DNA of 64,000 nt from Micrococcaceae bacterium RIT 802 (lineage in GTDB: Bacteria; Actinomycetota; Actinomycetes; Actinomycetales; Micrococcaceae): NCBI GenBank assembly GCA_016892645.1, contig JAFEMX010000002.1, forward strand, positions 186,001-250,000. Direction: 5' to 3'. Of this stretch, positions 46,253 through 56,618 are shown in pieces (positions within the stretch are counted from its first letter, which is position 1; each line of letters begins with the position of its first letter). Both the position numbers and the translations under genes were made by a program. Below the pieces are notes generated by a model. The model had not been told where the DNA came from. It made no database searches and worked only from the letters and a program-made list of their open reading frames with translations.

Positions 46253-47077
46253 ATGGAGTACGACGTCGAGACGACCCCGGGCACGCCGCCCCCTGCCGTG
46301 GCCGGCCAGTTCGTGCAATCGCTGGCCCGCGGACTGGACGTCATCCGCGCCTTCGATGCCGAACACCACTCCATGACCCTGACCGACGTCGCCAAGCGCA
46401 CCGGGCTCTCGCGGGCCACGGCCCGCCGTTTCCTGCTGACCCTCGCCGAGCTGGGCTACGTGCGCACCGACGGCAAGCACTTCGAGCTGACCGCCCAGGT
46501 GCTGCAGCTGGGCTACGCCTTCCTCTCCGGGCACACCCTGACCGAGCTCATCGAACCGGTGCTCGAGGAACTCTCCTCGCGGCTGAACGAGTCGGCCTCC
46601 GCCTCGGTCCTGGACGGGGCCGACGTCGTCTACATCGCCCGGGTCCACACCCGGCGCATCATGCGTGTGGGCATCGCCGTCGGCAGCCGCTTCCCCGCCT
46701 ACGCCACCTCCATGGGCCGGGTGCTGCTGGCCCACCTCGAGCCGGAGGAGCTCGATGCGGCTCTCGCCGCCCGCCCGTTGGAGGCCCTGACCCCGAACAC
46801 CATCACCGATCCCGAAACCCTGCACGGCGAACTGGCTACCGTCCGGGAGCGTGGCTGGTGCCTGGTGGACCAGGAACTGGAGGTCGGGCTGCGCTCCATC
46901 GCGGTCCCCGTCATGTCCCCCGACGGCTCCGTCGCCGCGGCCCTGAACGTCTCGATGAGCACCCTGCCGGGAACGGCTCCGGGCGGCGGGAACCGTGCCG
47001 ACGAGGCGATGGACGTGCTGCCACACCTGCAGCAAGCCGCCACCCGCATCGAGGAAGCCTTGCGCGCCCGCCGCTGA
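46253..47077 (+). CDS. pcaR: IclR-family regulator of the beta-ketoadipate pathway
   Basis: A 274-residue IclR protein of the PcaR/PobR subgroup: QSLARGLDVIRAFDAEH at about 22-38, a winged helix with TLTDVAKRTGLSRATARRFLLTL, then an effector domain containing YIARVHTRRIMRVGIAVGSRFPAYATSMGRVLLA. Family members activate pca or pob genes in response to beta-ketoadipate or protocatechuate. It is downstream of pcaFIJ. The operator array before pcaF fits this family. GGAAGGA precedes the ATG. Confidence 0.85.
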   Translation: MEYDVETTPGTPPPAVAGQFVQSLARGLDVIRAFDAEHHSMTLTDVAKRTGLSRATARRFLLTLAELGYVRTDGKHFELTAQVLQLGYAFLSGHTLTELIEPVLEELSSRLNESASASVLDGADVVYIARVHTRRIMRVGIAVGSRFPAYATSMGRVLLAHLEPEELDAALAARPLEALTPNTITDPETLHGELATVRERGWCLVDQELEVGLRSIAVPVMSPDGSVAAALNVSMSTLPGTAPGGGNRADEAMDVLPHLQQAATRIEEALRARR

Positions 47078-47228
47078 TTTCCGCCGTCGTTCACCCCCAC
47101 CCGGCCCCAAGGGTGGTCCGGCGGGCGCGTCCGGGTTACAGTCTCGGTATCCAGCCGGCCCACGCTGCCCGGGTGCCGCGCAGCAGCGGTGCGGGCGCAG
47201 GCCGGTCATTGCGGCGGGGGAGCATCGC

Positions 47229-48623
47229 ATGTCGTTCCGAAACCAACTCTTCACCCAAGGCGCGGTCGCGTCGGTGGCGCTGGCGCTCGTGGCCGCCGGT
47301 GGCGCGCCGCCGGCAGCCGCGGCCGCACCGCCTGCAACGACGTCGTCCGTGTCGATCGCCTCGTCGGCGGCCTCGCTGTCCCTGCCGACCGCGGCGAAGA
47401 CGAGATACGCCAAGACGACGGCGAACCTGAACCTGCGCCGGGGCGCCGGGACGAGGTATTCGTCGTGGGGCATCATGAAGAAGGGCACGGTGGTGGCCCG
47501 GACCGGCAGGACGTCGGGGGCGTGGTGGCAGGTCAAATACGGCAGAAGGACCGGGTGGGCGGCCTCCGAGTACCTGCGCGCCACCTCCGCGCCGAAGAAG
47601 TCCACCGCGGTGAAATACGCGAAGACGACGGCGAACCTGAACCTGCGCCGGGGTGCCGGGACGAGGTATTCGTCGTGGGGCATCATGAAGAAGGGCACGG
47701 TGGTGGCCCGGACCGGCAGGACGTCGGGGGCGTGGTGGCAGGTCAAACACGGCAGCAAGACCGGCTGGGCGGCCTCCGAGTACCTGCGCGCCACGGGCAA
47801 GCCGGCGGCCACGCCCCGTCCCGGTACGAGCACGGCGATCCGCTGGTTTGCCGGATCGCAGGCCATCTACGTCCGTCCGACGTTCGCCTCGAAACGGCTG
47901 CAGGCCTTCACCAAGGGCATGAAGGCCACGCAGCTGCGCACCTCCGGCTCCTGGTCCTACGTCCAGGCGCCCGGCAGCAGGGGGTGGATCCCCACCCGTG
48001 ACCTGTCGAAGAAGGCGACCCGCTACACCGGCTCCACGATCCTTCCCTCCAGCAGCCACCGCTGGGCCCGCTACGCCTCCAACGTCAGGACCGGGGGATC
48101 GACCTCGACGCGGAGCCTGGGGGTGGTCCCGGCCGGCGAGATGATGCCCCTGCTGTCAGGGCGTCACGGGTGGTCACGGGTGAAGACTTCGAAGGGCACC
48201 GGTTGGATCAAGAACACGTTGCTGACCAATCTCGCGACCAAGGCCCCGCCGCACCTGCAGCCGGTGACCGCGAAGATGATCAAGAAGGTGAAGGCAAACT
48301 ACGGGCGGACCTACAGTTCAGTGGGCACGTTGCGCAACGGCTCCATCGGCCACCGGCTCGGTGTCGGGTCCGATTTCATGATGCGCGGCTGGAGCACGTC
48401 CCCGGGCATCCGCAACGGCAACGCACTGGCCGCGTATCTGGTGAGGCACCGCGCCTCGCTGGATATCGACTACATCATCTGGCGGGACAGGATCTGGCTG
48501 CGGCAGGACGGGCAGTGGGGTCCCTACTCACAGGGCGGGTGGGGCCGGCACCTGAATGCGCGGGGCTGGAATGCCACGACCATGCACTACGACCACGTCC
48601 ACGTGGAGACCCTGGTGGACTGA
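47229..48623 (+). CDS. Secreted SH3b-repeat protein with ARB_07466-like C-terminal domain
   Basis: A 464-residue secreted protein. The signal peptide covers about 1-37 (ending in AAAAAPPA). Two bacterial SH3 domains of about 62 residues (near 58-120 and 128-190) are almost identical, with the core TTANLNLRRGAGTRYSSWGI. Two more divergent SH3-like modules follow (about 200-330). The last 110 residues contain DIDYIIWRDRIW and MHYDHVHVETLVD and resemble the ARB_07466-like domain common at the C-terminus of actinobacterial cell-wall proteins. A cell-wall binding or remodelling role is likely; catalysis is unproven. GGGGGAG precedes the ATG. Confidence 0.8.
   Translation: MSFRNQLFTQGAVASVALALVAAGGAPPAAAAAPPATTSSVSIASSAASLSLPTAAKTRYAKTTANLNLRRGAGTRYSSWGIMKKGTVVARTGRTSGAWWQVKYGRRTGWAASEYLRATSAPKKSTAVKYAKTTANLNLRRGAGTRYSSWGIMKKGTVVARTGRTSGAWWQVKHGSKTGWAASEYLRATGKPAATPRPGTSTAIRWFAGSQAIYVRPTFASKRLQAFTKGMKATQLRTSGSWSYVQAPGSRGWIPTRDLSKKATRYTGSTILPSSSHRWARYASNVRTGGSTSTRSLGVVPAGEMMPLLSGRHGWSRVKTSKGTGWIKNTLLTNLATKAPPHLQPVTAKMIKKVKANYGRTYSSVGTLRNGSIGHRLGVGSDFMMRGWSTSPGIRNGNALAAYLVRHRASLDIDYIIWRDRIWLRQDGQWGPYSQGGWGRHLNARGWNATTMHYDHVHVETLVD
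47405..47795 (+). repeat. Direct tandem repeat encoding duplicated SH3b domain
   Basis: Two units with a period of 210 bp (47405-47585 and 47615-47795). Within them a stretch of about 125 bp is identical except for single substitutions (for example GGGGCGCC against GGGGTGCC). The nucleotide-level identity points to recent duplication or gene conversion. Confidence 0.85.
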
Positions 48624-48657
48624 AGGCCCGCCGCGAAGACGGCCGCAGGCCGCTGCC

Positions 48658-49584
48658 TCAGGGGGCGATGCTGATCTGCCGGAGTTCGGCGGCGAGCCGG
48701 TCCATGAACACGTCGACCTTCGGACTTCGCGCGTGCCCCACCTGCAGGGCGAAGATGCCGCGGGCCAATCGGATCTCCGGCACGTCCAACACCACGAGTC
48801 CTGCCGGTTTCTGCTGCATGGCCAGCGCCGGGACGAGCGCGGCGCCCAGGCCCGTGGACGCCAGGTGCAGGGAGGCGTTGAAATCGTCGCAGTGGGCCAC
48901 GACGCGCGGGTGAAGGTCGAGTGAGGCGAAGAGCCGGGAAATGACCGTCGCGTCCGAGGTGCCGGGGTGGTGCATGATCCACGGCATGTTCGCCAGCTGG
49001 GCCGCGTCGACCCGCGCACCATCGTCGAATTTCCAGGACGCCGGGACCACGACCCGGAAATCGTCGTCACCGAGCCACTGCCGGTCCATCGTCCCGGGCC
49101 AACCCAAGCCGGTCTGGCCGACTTGGAAGACCAGGGCGAGGTCGAGTTCGTTGCCGGCCTGCAGGCTGGCGATCGTCTGGTGCGGTTCGCCCACGCTCAC
49201 CCGCAGCCGGATCCCCAGCCCGGCCCAGTCCCGGGCCCCGAGCAAGCGGGGGAGGGCGAAGGTGGCCAGGGAGGGGAAGATGCCCAGCCGCAGCTCCTGG
49301 GCGGGGTCCGCGCCCGGGTCTCCCGCCGCCGTCGTGCTGGCAGCGAGCAGCGCATCGATGTCGGTGAGGACCCTGCGGGCGTGGCGGGCCATGGTCGCGG
49401 CCGCCTCGGTCGGCTCGATGGCGCGGGCCGACCTGCGGAACAGCACGACGCCGGTGTCCCGTTCCAGCGCCGTCATCTGCTGGGAGACGGCGGAGGCGGT
49501 GTAGCCCAGCGGGATGGCGGCCGCGGCGAAGGAGCCGTGGGCGATGACCTCCAAGAGCGTGCGCAGGTGCACGGGGTTGACCAT
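48658..49584 (-). CDS. LysR-family transcriptional regulator
   Basis: A 308-residue LysR protein. The N-terminal helix-turn-helix reads LRTLLEVIAHGSFAAAAIPLGYTASAVSQQMTAL in segments (about 7-40). The C-terminal periplasmic-binding-like effector domain starts near residue 92 with LRLGIFPSLATFALPRLL. It has no obvious divergent partner: the gene upstream on the same strand encodes a small acidic protein. Target and effector are unknown. Confidence 0.85.
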   Translation of the reverse strand: MVNPVHLRTLLEVIAHGSFAAAAIPLGYTASAVSQQMTALERDTGVVLFRRSARAIEPTEAAATMARHARRVLTDIDALLAASTTAAGDPGADPAQELRLGIFPSLATFALPRLLGARDWAGLGIRLRVSVGEPHQTIASLQAGNELDLALVFQVGQTGLGWPGTMDRQWLGDDDFRVVVPASWKFDDGARVDAAQLANMPWIMHHPGTSDATVISRLFASLDLHPRVVAHCDDFNASLHLASTGLGAALVPALAMQQKPAGLVVLDVPEIRLARGIFALQVGHARSPKVDVFMDRLAAELRQISIAP

Positions 49585-49634
49585 CAGCGCTCCTGGGTGT
49601 CGGCGTGGAGAACGGCAAGCCCTCCTATGCCATG

Positions 49635-49910
49635 CTAGTCCTCGTCGTCGTCCCGGGCCGCTTCCTCTTCATCGTCGAGTTCCCACTGGGACGCCAGCGT
49701 CTCGTTCTCGGAACCCTCGTCGGAATCGTCGTCACCCTCCAGGTCGTCCTCGATGAGATAGCTGTGCCGACGCAAGGGGTCGATCCGGTTCATGGTCTCC
49801 GGGTTGTCCGAGGAGCCGTGCTCGGGAGTACCGTACCGCCCGTCCTCCGGCTCGTCGAGATCGTCCTCGGGCGCTTCATCGAATACCGTGTCGTCGTAGA
49901 TGCCGCTCAT
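49635..49910 (-). CDS. Small acidic protein of unknown function
   Basis: A 91-residue protein rich in Asp and Glu, beginning MSGIYDDTVFDEAPEDD and ending EEEAARDDDED. It has no hydrophobic segment and is probably disordered. The start is fixed by a strong AGGAGGGC site before ATG 49910; longer readings lack one. It is upstream of the LysR gene on the same strand, 50 bp away. I do not recognise a family. Confidence 0.6.
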   Translation of the reverse strand: MSGIYDDTVFDEAPEDDLDEPEDGRYGTPEHGSSDNPETMNRIDPLRRHSYLIEDDLEGDDDSDEGSENETLASQWELDDEEEAARDDDED

Positions 49911-50077
49911 GGTCGCTGCCCTCCTGCTCCGCGTGCCGGGCCGGATGCCCATGGCACGTCTGACACCACCAGCGTAGGCCGGGAGCGGGCAGTTGTGAAC
50001 GGGCATCCGGCGGAGCCCCCTGGGCCGGCCGGGTCGTGGGTGGTCGCGGCCCCCGCCCGCGGAGCCCGGCAGGAAAG

Positions 50078-51070
50078 TCAGCCGGCCAACGCCATGGCAC
50101 CTGCCGTCAGCTTGACCGAGGTCAGCCGATCCGCCGGATCCGAGGCGTTGTGCACCGTGATCAGCTCGTCGGCATGGGCGCTGCGGGCAAAGCCCTCGAG
50201 GTACTCGCGCACCGCCTCGGGTGAACCCACGGCGGTATAGGCGAGCATCTTCAGGATCTGCTCGCCGGCCGCCGACTCCATCAGCATGTCGATCTCCGGC
50301 TCGGTGAACGGGGTCTCGCGGCCGCGGCCGAGGAAGCTGGAGACCCGGTCGCGACGGACCTGCTCCATCTGGACCTGGGCCTGCTCGTTGGTGTCGGCGG
50401 CCACGACGCCGACACCGGCGATCACATGCGGCTCGGCCAGCTGCTCGGAGGGCTGGAAGTTGTTCCGGTAGGCCGCTACGGCGGCATGCAACGCATCCGG
50501 TGCGAAATGGGAGGCGAAGGAGTACGGAAGTCCGAGTTGGGCGGCGAGTTGGGCGCCGAAAAGGCTCGAGCCCAGGATGTAGATCGGGACGTTGGTGCCG
50601 GTCCCCGGGTAGGCGTTGACCGTGGGGATGCGCGAATTCCCGGTCAGGAATCCCTGCAGCTCAAGGACATCGTGCGGGAACGAATCCGCCGCCGCCGGAT
50701 CGCGGCGCAACGCGCGGAACGTGGCCTGGTCGCTGCCCGGGGCCCGGCCCAGGCCCAGGTCGATGCGTCCGGGGAACAGCGTCTCCAGCGTCCCGAACTG
50801 CTCGGCGATGACCAGCGGGGAGTGGTTGGGCAGCATGATGCCCCCGGCCCCGAGGCGGATCGTGGAGGTCTGCTGGGCGATATGGCCGATGAGGACCGAC
50901 GTGGCGCTGGAGGCGATGGAGGCCATGTTGTGGTGCTCGGCATACCAGATGCGCGTGTAGCCGGCGGCCTCGGCCGTGCGGGCCAGCTCGACCGACTCCC
51001 TGAAGGTGTTGGCAATGGTGCTCCCGGTGGGGACGGGGGCGAGGTCAAGGAGGGAAAGGGGGATGTTCAC
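50078..51070 (-). CDS. Luciferase-like monooxygenase (LLM class, MsnO8-like)
   Basis: A 330-residue F420/FMN-dependent oxidoreductase-like protein. Motifs: [16 protein letters not shown] at the N-terminus, [51 protein letters not shown], and [11 protein letters not shown]. These are typical of the MsnO8 subgroup. The GTG start at 51070 matches the family N-terminus; no ribosome site is visible, so a leaderless message is possible. It is divergent from the ArsR-type regulator, which may control it. Confidence 0.8.
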   Translation of the reverse strand: MNIPLSLLDLAPVPTGSTIANTFRESVELARTAEAAGYTRIWYAEHHNMASIASSATSVLIGHIAQQTSTIRLGAGGIMLPNHSPLVIAEQFGTLETLFPGRIDLGLGRAPGSDQATFRALRRDPAAADSFPHDVLELQGFLTGNSRIPTVNAYPGTGTNVPIYILGSSLFGAQLAAQLGLPYSFASHFAPDALHAAVAAYRNNFQPSEQLAEPHVIAGVGVVAADTNEQAQVQMEQVRRDRVSSFLGRGRETPFTEPEIDMLMESAAGEQILKMLAYTAVGSPEAVREYLEGFARSAHADELITVHNASDPADRLTSVKLTAGAMALAG

Positions 51071-51117
51071 ATAGGCGACAACCCGCCGTCGTGCCCAATC
51101 ATTCCCGGAACCAAACC

Positions 51118-51159
51118 GCAAAGAACGTATTGCAAAGAAACCCTTGCAAAGTTTTCTTT
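51118..51159. promoter_or_regulatory. Three 14-bp GCAAAG iterons in the divergent promoter
   Basis: GCAAAG occurs at 51118, 51132 and 51146, exactly 14 bp apart. The third copy also forms a small inverted repeat CAAAG-TTTT-CTTTG. The array lies between the luciferase-like gene and the ArsR-type regulator, and its third unit overlaps the -35 of the latter. Confidence 0.65.
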
Positions 51160-51172
51160 GTGGATCTACGCT
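51144..51172 (+). promoter_or_regulatory. Promoter of the ArsR-type gene, probably leaderless
   Basis: TTGCAA (51144-51149) and TACGCT (51167-51172) are 17 bp apart. Transcription should begin about 7 bp after the -10 box, at or next to the A of the ATG at 51179, so the mRNA would have no leader. Confidence 0.6.
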
Positions 51173-51178
51173 GACTCC

Positions 51179-51817
51179 ATGGAACCCATTGGAGAACCCG
51201 GCCGGTATGTCGGACGCCCGCTCGGCCTGCCCGCACTGAAGGCGCTCAGCCACCCCCTGCGCCTGCAGCTTTTGGAGATGCTCTCCCGGTACGGGGCACA
51301 GACCGCCAGCGGGCTGGCCGAACGCCTGGGGGAATCGAGCGGTTCCACGAGCTACCACCTGCGCCAGCTGGCCAAGCATTCGCTGGTTCGGGAAGTCCCG
51401 GAGAAGGGCAATGGCCGGGAACGCTGGTGGGAACGGCCGCCGGGGCCGATCGCCCTGGGGCCGGATACGGGCACATCCGATCCGGCGACCGTCTCGGCCG
51501 CGCGGATCGTCGCCCGGCAGTTCGAGCAGAACCGCGCCCGGGCGCTGGACGACTTCCTACGCTTCGGCGACGAGGCACTGGGGGCCGAATGGATGGAAGG
51601 AGCCGTGCTGAACACGTCCAACCTGCGGTTGGATCGGGCGCAGCTGGCGGAGATCTCCGACCGGGTCGTCTCCTACCTCGGCGAGATCGTCGAGGAATAC
51701 CGTGATGCCGGCGGGCCCGATGCCCGTCCGGTGCAGATGCACTTCAACGCCTTCCCGCTGGTGGACCCGGAGCATCCCGTGGCCACCGGCCCCACCGAAC
51801 AGGAGAAAACGCCATGA
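51179..51817 (+). CDS. ArsR-like winged-helix regulator
   Basis: A 212-residue regulator. The N-terminal HTH_20/ArsR-type domain reads [20 protein letters not shown], then [24 protein letters not shown] (about 20-65), and the wing contains [10 protein letters not shown]. The second half is helical ([35 protein letters not shown]) and ends with a Pro-rich segment. There is no metal-binding Cys cluster, so it is not a metal sensor. No ribosome site precedes the ATG, in keeping with a leaderless message. It overlaps the following small gene by 4 bp. Confidence 0.78.
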   Translation: MEPIGEPGRYVGRPLGLPALKALSHPLRLQLLEMLSRYGAQTASGLAERLGESSGSTSYHLRQLAKHSLVREVPEKGNGRERWWERPPGPIALGPDTGTSDPATVSAARIVARQFEQNRARALDDFLRFGDEALGAEWMEGAVLNTSNLRLDRAQLAEISDRVVSYLGEIVEEYRDAGGPDARPVQMHFNAFPLVDPEHPVATGPTEQEKTP

Positions 51818-52071
51818 GTACCCGAACCCTGCCAGCGAACGATGTCCGGAAGCGCGAACTGCGTGCGCTCGAGCCCGACGGTTTTGGAGCCGCGCTGATC
51901 GGAGCCGGCACCGCACTCGCCGATTGGGGGGAGCACCTCAGCGCCCGCCGCGCCGCACGGCACGCGGCCATGCGATCGGCCCGCGGACGGGACCGCGCCG
52001 CCCGATTGCACGACCGCGAGGAGGCCGTCGCCGATGCCCTGGCCCAAAGGCACTCGGGTTTGGGGCAGTAG
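51814..52071 (+). CDS. Small basic protein of unknown function
   Basis: An 85-residue Ala/Arg-rich protein (segment WGEHLSARRAARHAAMRSAR). Residues 24-36 are mildly hydrophobic (GAALIGAGTALAD) but too short for a clear membrane segment. The ATG overlaps the stop of the ArsR-like gene (ATGA), which supports translation. Small proteins of this kind often follow HTH_20 regulators in Micrococcaceae-type genomes, but I know of no function. Confidence 0.55.
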   Translation: MSTRTLPANDVRKRELRALEPDGFGAALIGAGTALADWGEHLSARRAARHAAMRSARGRDRAARLHDREEAVADALAQRHSGLGQ

Positions 52072-52089
52072 GAGCCGCTCCGGCCGCGG

Positions 52090-52713
52090 CTATCTGCGCA
52101 CCGTGGACAGTTCTGGTGCCGTTGCCGTGTCCGCGTCGTAGAGCTCCTCGATGAGCCGCAACCCGCGGTTTGCCCAGGCGATCTCGGCCTCGGCGCGGGC
52201 GATGAGACCCTCGTAGGCGAAGCGCTTGAAGGCCGCCGTCCGGTGGCGATCCTGTTCGGGTGTCACCTCGAGCCTGCGGTTGAGCATCGCGCTGGTGCCG
52301 GTGTCGATCTCGCGGATCTTCGTCTCCCACTGTCGGAGCAGGACGGTGTTGTGCGCGATATGGTCCCGCATCTGCGTCCGGGCCGCCTCGGGTGTGGCCC
52401 ACTCCAGGTAGGCCGCCCGGAGGTGCGCCGGGTCGCGGACGCGGGAGAAGGACATGGGTTCGTTCATCCAGCCGGTGAAGGCCTCGGTGCCGGCCACGGT
52501 GACGTGATAGCGGCGCTTGGTCCCGTTTTTGCCCCAGGCGATGTCCTCGCCCTTGATCAGGGCCTCCTTCTCCATCTTGCGCAGCTCGGGATAGATCTGG
52601 GAGTCCGGTGCGTACCAGACGTGTCCGACGGACTCGCCGAACAGCTTGTACAGGTCGTAGCCCGTCATCGGCTCCACATTCAGCAGGGCCAAGATGGCGT
52701 AACGCAAGCTCAT
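52090..52713 (-). CDS. PadR-family transcriptional regulator
   Basis: A 207-residue PadR regulator. The N-terminal winged helix reads LRYAILALLNVEPMTGYDLYKLF (about 2-24), with YPELRKMEKEALIKGEDIAWG before the wing and KRRYHVTVAGTEAF after it. The C-terminal half is the helical Vir_act_alpha_C dimerisation domain. PadR proteins often sense phenolic acids. It is downstream of and co-oriented with the ligM-like gene (87 bp), so it is the best candidate reader of the motif shared by the ligM and metF promoters. Confidence 0.85.
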   Translation of the reverse strand: MSLRYAILALLNVEPMTGYDLYKLFGESVGHVWYAPDSQIYPELRKMEKEALIKGEDIAWGKNGTKRRYHVTVAGTEAFTGWMNEPMSFSRVRDPAHLRAAYLEWATPEAARTQMRDHIAHNTVLLRQWETKIREIDTGTSAMLNRRLEVTPEQDRHRTAAFKRFAYEGLIARAEAEIAWANRGLRLIEELYDADTATAPELSTVRR

Positions 52714-52800
52714 TCGCGCACCCTTCCGTGGTTCGTCTGCCCATCATATGTGGGCTGCCCGGGGGCGTCCTGGTCCGGAGCCCCCACCGCCCAAACCTGG

Positions 52801-54318
<1,518 letters not shown>

Positions 54319-54430
54319 CGAGGGATAGGCCGACGGGAATCCCCCTCACGGGCTGGTGGGGGCCGAAGCCCGTTCGGCGTCCGACCGGGCCGCCGTGGCA
54401 CACCTGTTCAATGTCTATGTCGATAGCTAC

Positions 54431-54464
54431 GATGTGAACCACATCACTCGCCTCGTGACGAGGC
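54431..54464 (+). promoter_or_regulatory. Tandem inverted repeats upstream of SBP2
   Basis: GATGTG-AAC-CACATC (54431-54445) overlaps the end of a possible -10 box TACGAT (54428-54433; TGTTCA 17 bp upstream). A second inverted repeat, GCCTCG-TGA-CGAGGC, lies at 54450-54464. Both are within 55 bp of the SBP2 start and look like operator or leader elements. Confidence 0.5.
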
Positions 54465-54484
54465 CCATCGAACGGAGTTGCAGC

Positions 54485-55471
54485 ATGAGCAGGATGAAAA
54501 GTGCCGTCGCGCTATTGGCGATTCTCGGTCTGACGGCGTGTGGGGGAGGCTCGCCGTCGTCCGGCGAGGCCGGGACCCCGTCCGCGGGATCCGGAAGCGG
54601 CTCCCTGGAACAGATCGAGGTCGGGGTGATCCCGATCGTCGACGTCGCGCCGATCTATCTGGGGGTCAAGGAAGGGATCTTCGAAAAGGAGGGGCTGGAG
54701 CTGAAGCTCACGCCTGCGCAGGGAGGTGCGGCGATCGTTCCGGGCGTGACCAGCGGGCAGATGGATTTCGGCTTTTCCAATGTCACCTCGATGATCGTCG
54801 GCAGGACCAAGGGCCTTCCGCTGAAGATGATGGCCCCCGGGGGAAGCACCACCGGTGATACCACGGCCGATTTCGCGTCCGTCATGACCAAGCCGGATAG
54901 CGGGATCACTGACATCGCCGGATTGGCGGGCAAGAAGATCGGCGTCAATACGCTGAACAACATCTCCGACTCCACGATTTCCGAGGCGGTGAAGCTGGCC
55001 GGCGGGGATTACGAATCGATCCATTTCGTGGAGATGGCATTCCCCGACATGACCGCCCAGCTGGCCAAGGGCAACGTGGATGCGATTGCCGCCGTGGAGC
55101 CGTTCGTGACCATATCCGAAGCCGATGGCAACGTGCCGGTCTTCTCCAACTACGCCGAGCCGGTCGATGACCTCACGGTCGCTGTCTACTTCTCAACCGA
55201 CCAGTATGTGGCGGAACACCCCGAAACGGCCGCGAAGTTCGTTCGGGCCATGAAGGCCTCGCAGGAATATGCCGAACAGAACCCCGAGAAGGTCAAGGCC
55301 ATCCTGCCGGAATACACCTCGTTGGAACCCGACGTCATCGAGAAACTCACCCTGCCGAAGTACAACACCGAGGTCAACACGGCGTCGATCCAGCAGATCG
55401 CCGACATCTCGCTTGACCGGGGATTGATCGACAAAATGCCCGACATGGGGAAGCTGCTGCCGACGGAGTAG
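54485..55471 (+). CDS. Orphan NMT1/THI5-like ABC substrate-binding lipoprotein (SBP2)
   Basis: A 328-residue exported binding protein. The signal peptide ends at the lipobox GLTAC (cysteine near residue 19). The mature part is paralogous to SBP1: GVIPIVDVAPIYLGVKEGIF, GQMDFGFSNVTSMIVGRTKG, and FVEMAFPDMTAQLAKGNVDA. It is divergent from ligM and convergent with metF. No permease or ATPase accompanies it, so it may dock on the 39158-41629 transporter. A methoxyaromatic ligand such as vanillate is inferred from its neighbours. Confidence 0.83.
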   Translation: MSRMKSAVALLAILGLTACGGGSPSSGEAGTPSAGSGSGSLEQIEVGVIPIVDVAPIYLGVKEGIFEKEGLELKLTPAQGGAAIVPGVTSGQMDFGFSNVTSMIVGRTKGLPLKMMAPGGSTTGDTTADFASVMTKPDSGITDIAGLAGKKIGVNTLNNISDSTISEAVKLAGGDYESIHFVEMAFPDMTAQLAKGNVDAIAAVEPFVTISEADGNVPVFSNYAEPVDDLTVAVYFSTDQYVAEHPETAAKFVRAMKASQEYAEQNPEKVKAILPEYTSLEPDVIEKLTLPKYNTEVNTASIQQIADISLDRGLIDKMPDMGKLLPTE

Positions 55472-55482
55472 CCCCTGCGAAT

Positions 55483-55518
55483 CCGGTGCCGGTCGGGATC
55501 GCTGCCCACCGGCACCGG
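55483..55518. terminator. Bidirectional hairpin between SBP2 and metF
   Basis: CCGGTGCCGGT (55483-55493) and ACCGGCACCGG (55508-55518) form a perfect 11-bp stem in the 55-bp gap between two convergent genes. It has no T-run. Confidence 0.6.
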
Positions 55519-55526
55519 CGCGCTGC

Positions 55527-56393
55527 CTAATGCCCGGCGTCGAAATCGGCCACCCATCGGGCAGTGGCCTGCAGGCCGCCGAATGTATAGAAATGCAACC
55601 GGACCTCCCCGTGGATGGCCGGGTCCAGGGCGGCTGCGAGCTCGGTGATGAACCGGTCGGGGCCGGCGGTGCCGAGCAGGTTGGCCAGGGAGAACCCGTA
55701 CTTGTGGGCGATGCCCGCCGACGACGACACCCCGAAGCGACGCGCATAGGTCAGCAGCCGCTTGATGCCGGCGGGACCCGGGACGCCGATGCGGACCGGG
55801 AGCCGGATGCCGCGGCGACGTAGTTCCTCCAGCCAGGAAAGCACCGGGCCGATATCGAACCCGAACTGCGTGATGATGGACCCGTCCAGGCCGGCTTCCC
55901 GGAGGGCCGCCGACTTGGCCTCCAGCGCCTCCCAGAGCGTGGCCTCGTCGATCTCGGGGTGCCCCTCGGGGTATCCGCCGATCGCGACCGCGCTGACGCC
56001 ATGGGCCTGCAGCCGTCCGGACGTGATCAGGGACAGGGCATCGGGAAACGGCCCGAGCGGGACGGTGGGGTCTCCGCCGACGGCAAACACCTCCTTGACC
56101 TGCGCGTCGGTCGTGAGCGCACCGAGGAATTCGTCGAGTTCGGCCACCGACCCGAGCCGACGGGCCGAAATATGGGGAATGGGCTCAAACCCTGCGGCCC
56201 GCACTGCGGCCGCGGCGGCAACGCGCATGGACAGGTTCTCGTTGCCCAGAAAGGTCACGTTGATCCGGGTTTCCGGTGGCAAGCCATCTGTGGCCTCGGC
56301 GAGGGCGTCATTGTCCTTGCCGGTCATTTCGAGGGAGAAACCGCGCACCAGATCGATGCCGGCGGACGGTCGGGAAGCCGGGGTGGAAGGCAT
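55527..56393 (-). CDS. metF: Methylenetetrahydrofolate reductase (MetF-like)
   Basis: A 288-residue TIM-barrel flavoprotein of the MTHFR family. Motifs: TRINVTFLGNENLSMR near residue 45, GFEPIPHISARRLGS, VFAVGGDPTVPLGPF near 115, and GGYPEGHPEI near 150. The C-terminal region includes TYARRFGVSSSAGI. Between ligM and the binding proteins its likely task is to oxidise the methyl-tetrahydrofolate made by O-demethylation back to methylene-tetrahydrofolate, as described for LigM pathways in Sphingobium. It may not serve methionine synthesis. The ATG at 56393 has an AAGGAC site; a start 27 bp upstream is less likely. Confidence 0.83.
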   Translation of the reverse strand: MPSTPASRPSAGIDLVRGFSLEMTGKDNDALAEATDGLPPETRINVTFLGNENLSMRVAAAAAVRAAGFEPIPHISARRLGSVAELDEFLGALTTDAQVKEVFAVGGDPTVPLGPFPDALSLITSGRLQAHGVSAVAIGGYPEGHPEIDEATLWEALEAKSAALREAGLDGSIITQFGFDIGPVLSWLEELRRRGIRLPVRIGVPGPAGIKRLLTYARRFGVSSSAGIAHKYGFSLANLLGTAGPDRFITELAAALDPAIHGEVRLHFYTFGGLQATARWVADFDAGH

Positions 56394-56421
56394 GGTGAAG
56401 TCCTTAGTGTCGGTCCCCACA

Positions 56422-56440
56422 ACATATCTACGTCCATAGT
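56422..56440. promoter_or_regulatory. Motif shared by ligM and metF promoters (copy 2)
   Basis: ACATATCTACGTCCATAGT, 29 bp upstream of metF. It is the reverse-oriented counterpart of the motif at 54300-54318. Confidence 0.55.
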
Positions 56441-56496
56441 GTTAGTCCAGTGCAACGCTTTTTGAATAGGTGTCTTCCTCAATCATTGAAAACTTC

Positions 56497-56539
56497 TTGT
56501 AAATTGGTCTTGGTCTGACTAGGGTGTGATCCATCACAC
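56497..56539 (+). promoter_or_regulatory. SBP3 promoter and inverted-repeat operator
   Basis: TTGTAA (56497-56502) and TAGGGT (56520-56525) are 17 bp apart. A perfect inverted repeat GTGTGAT-CC-ATCACAC (56524-56539) begins in the -10 box, a typical repressor position. The gene starts 80 bp later at 56619. Confidence 0.65.
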
Positions 56540-56618
56540 GTTGCGTCGACGGTCCGCCTCGACGCCGCAAGCAGACATCGGCTAGGAAATCCCGCCGAAC
56601 CGTAACGAGGAGACAACC

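Noticed and set aside
56524-56539. CRP/GlxR site (TGTGA...TCACA)
   Set aside because: The half-sites resemble CRP sites, but the spacing is 4 bp rather than 6, so I treat it as an unassigned repressor operator.
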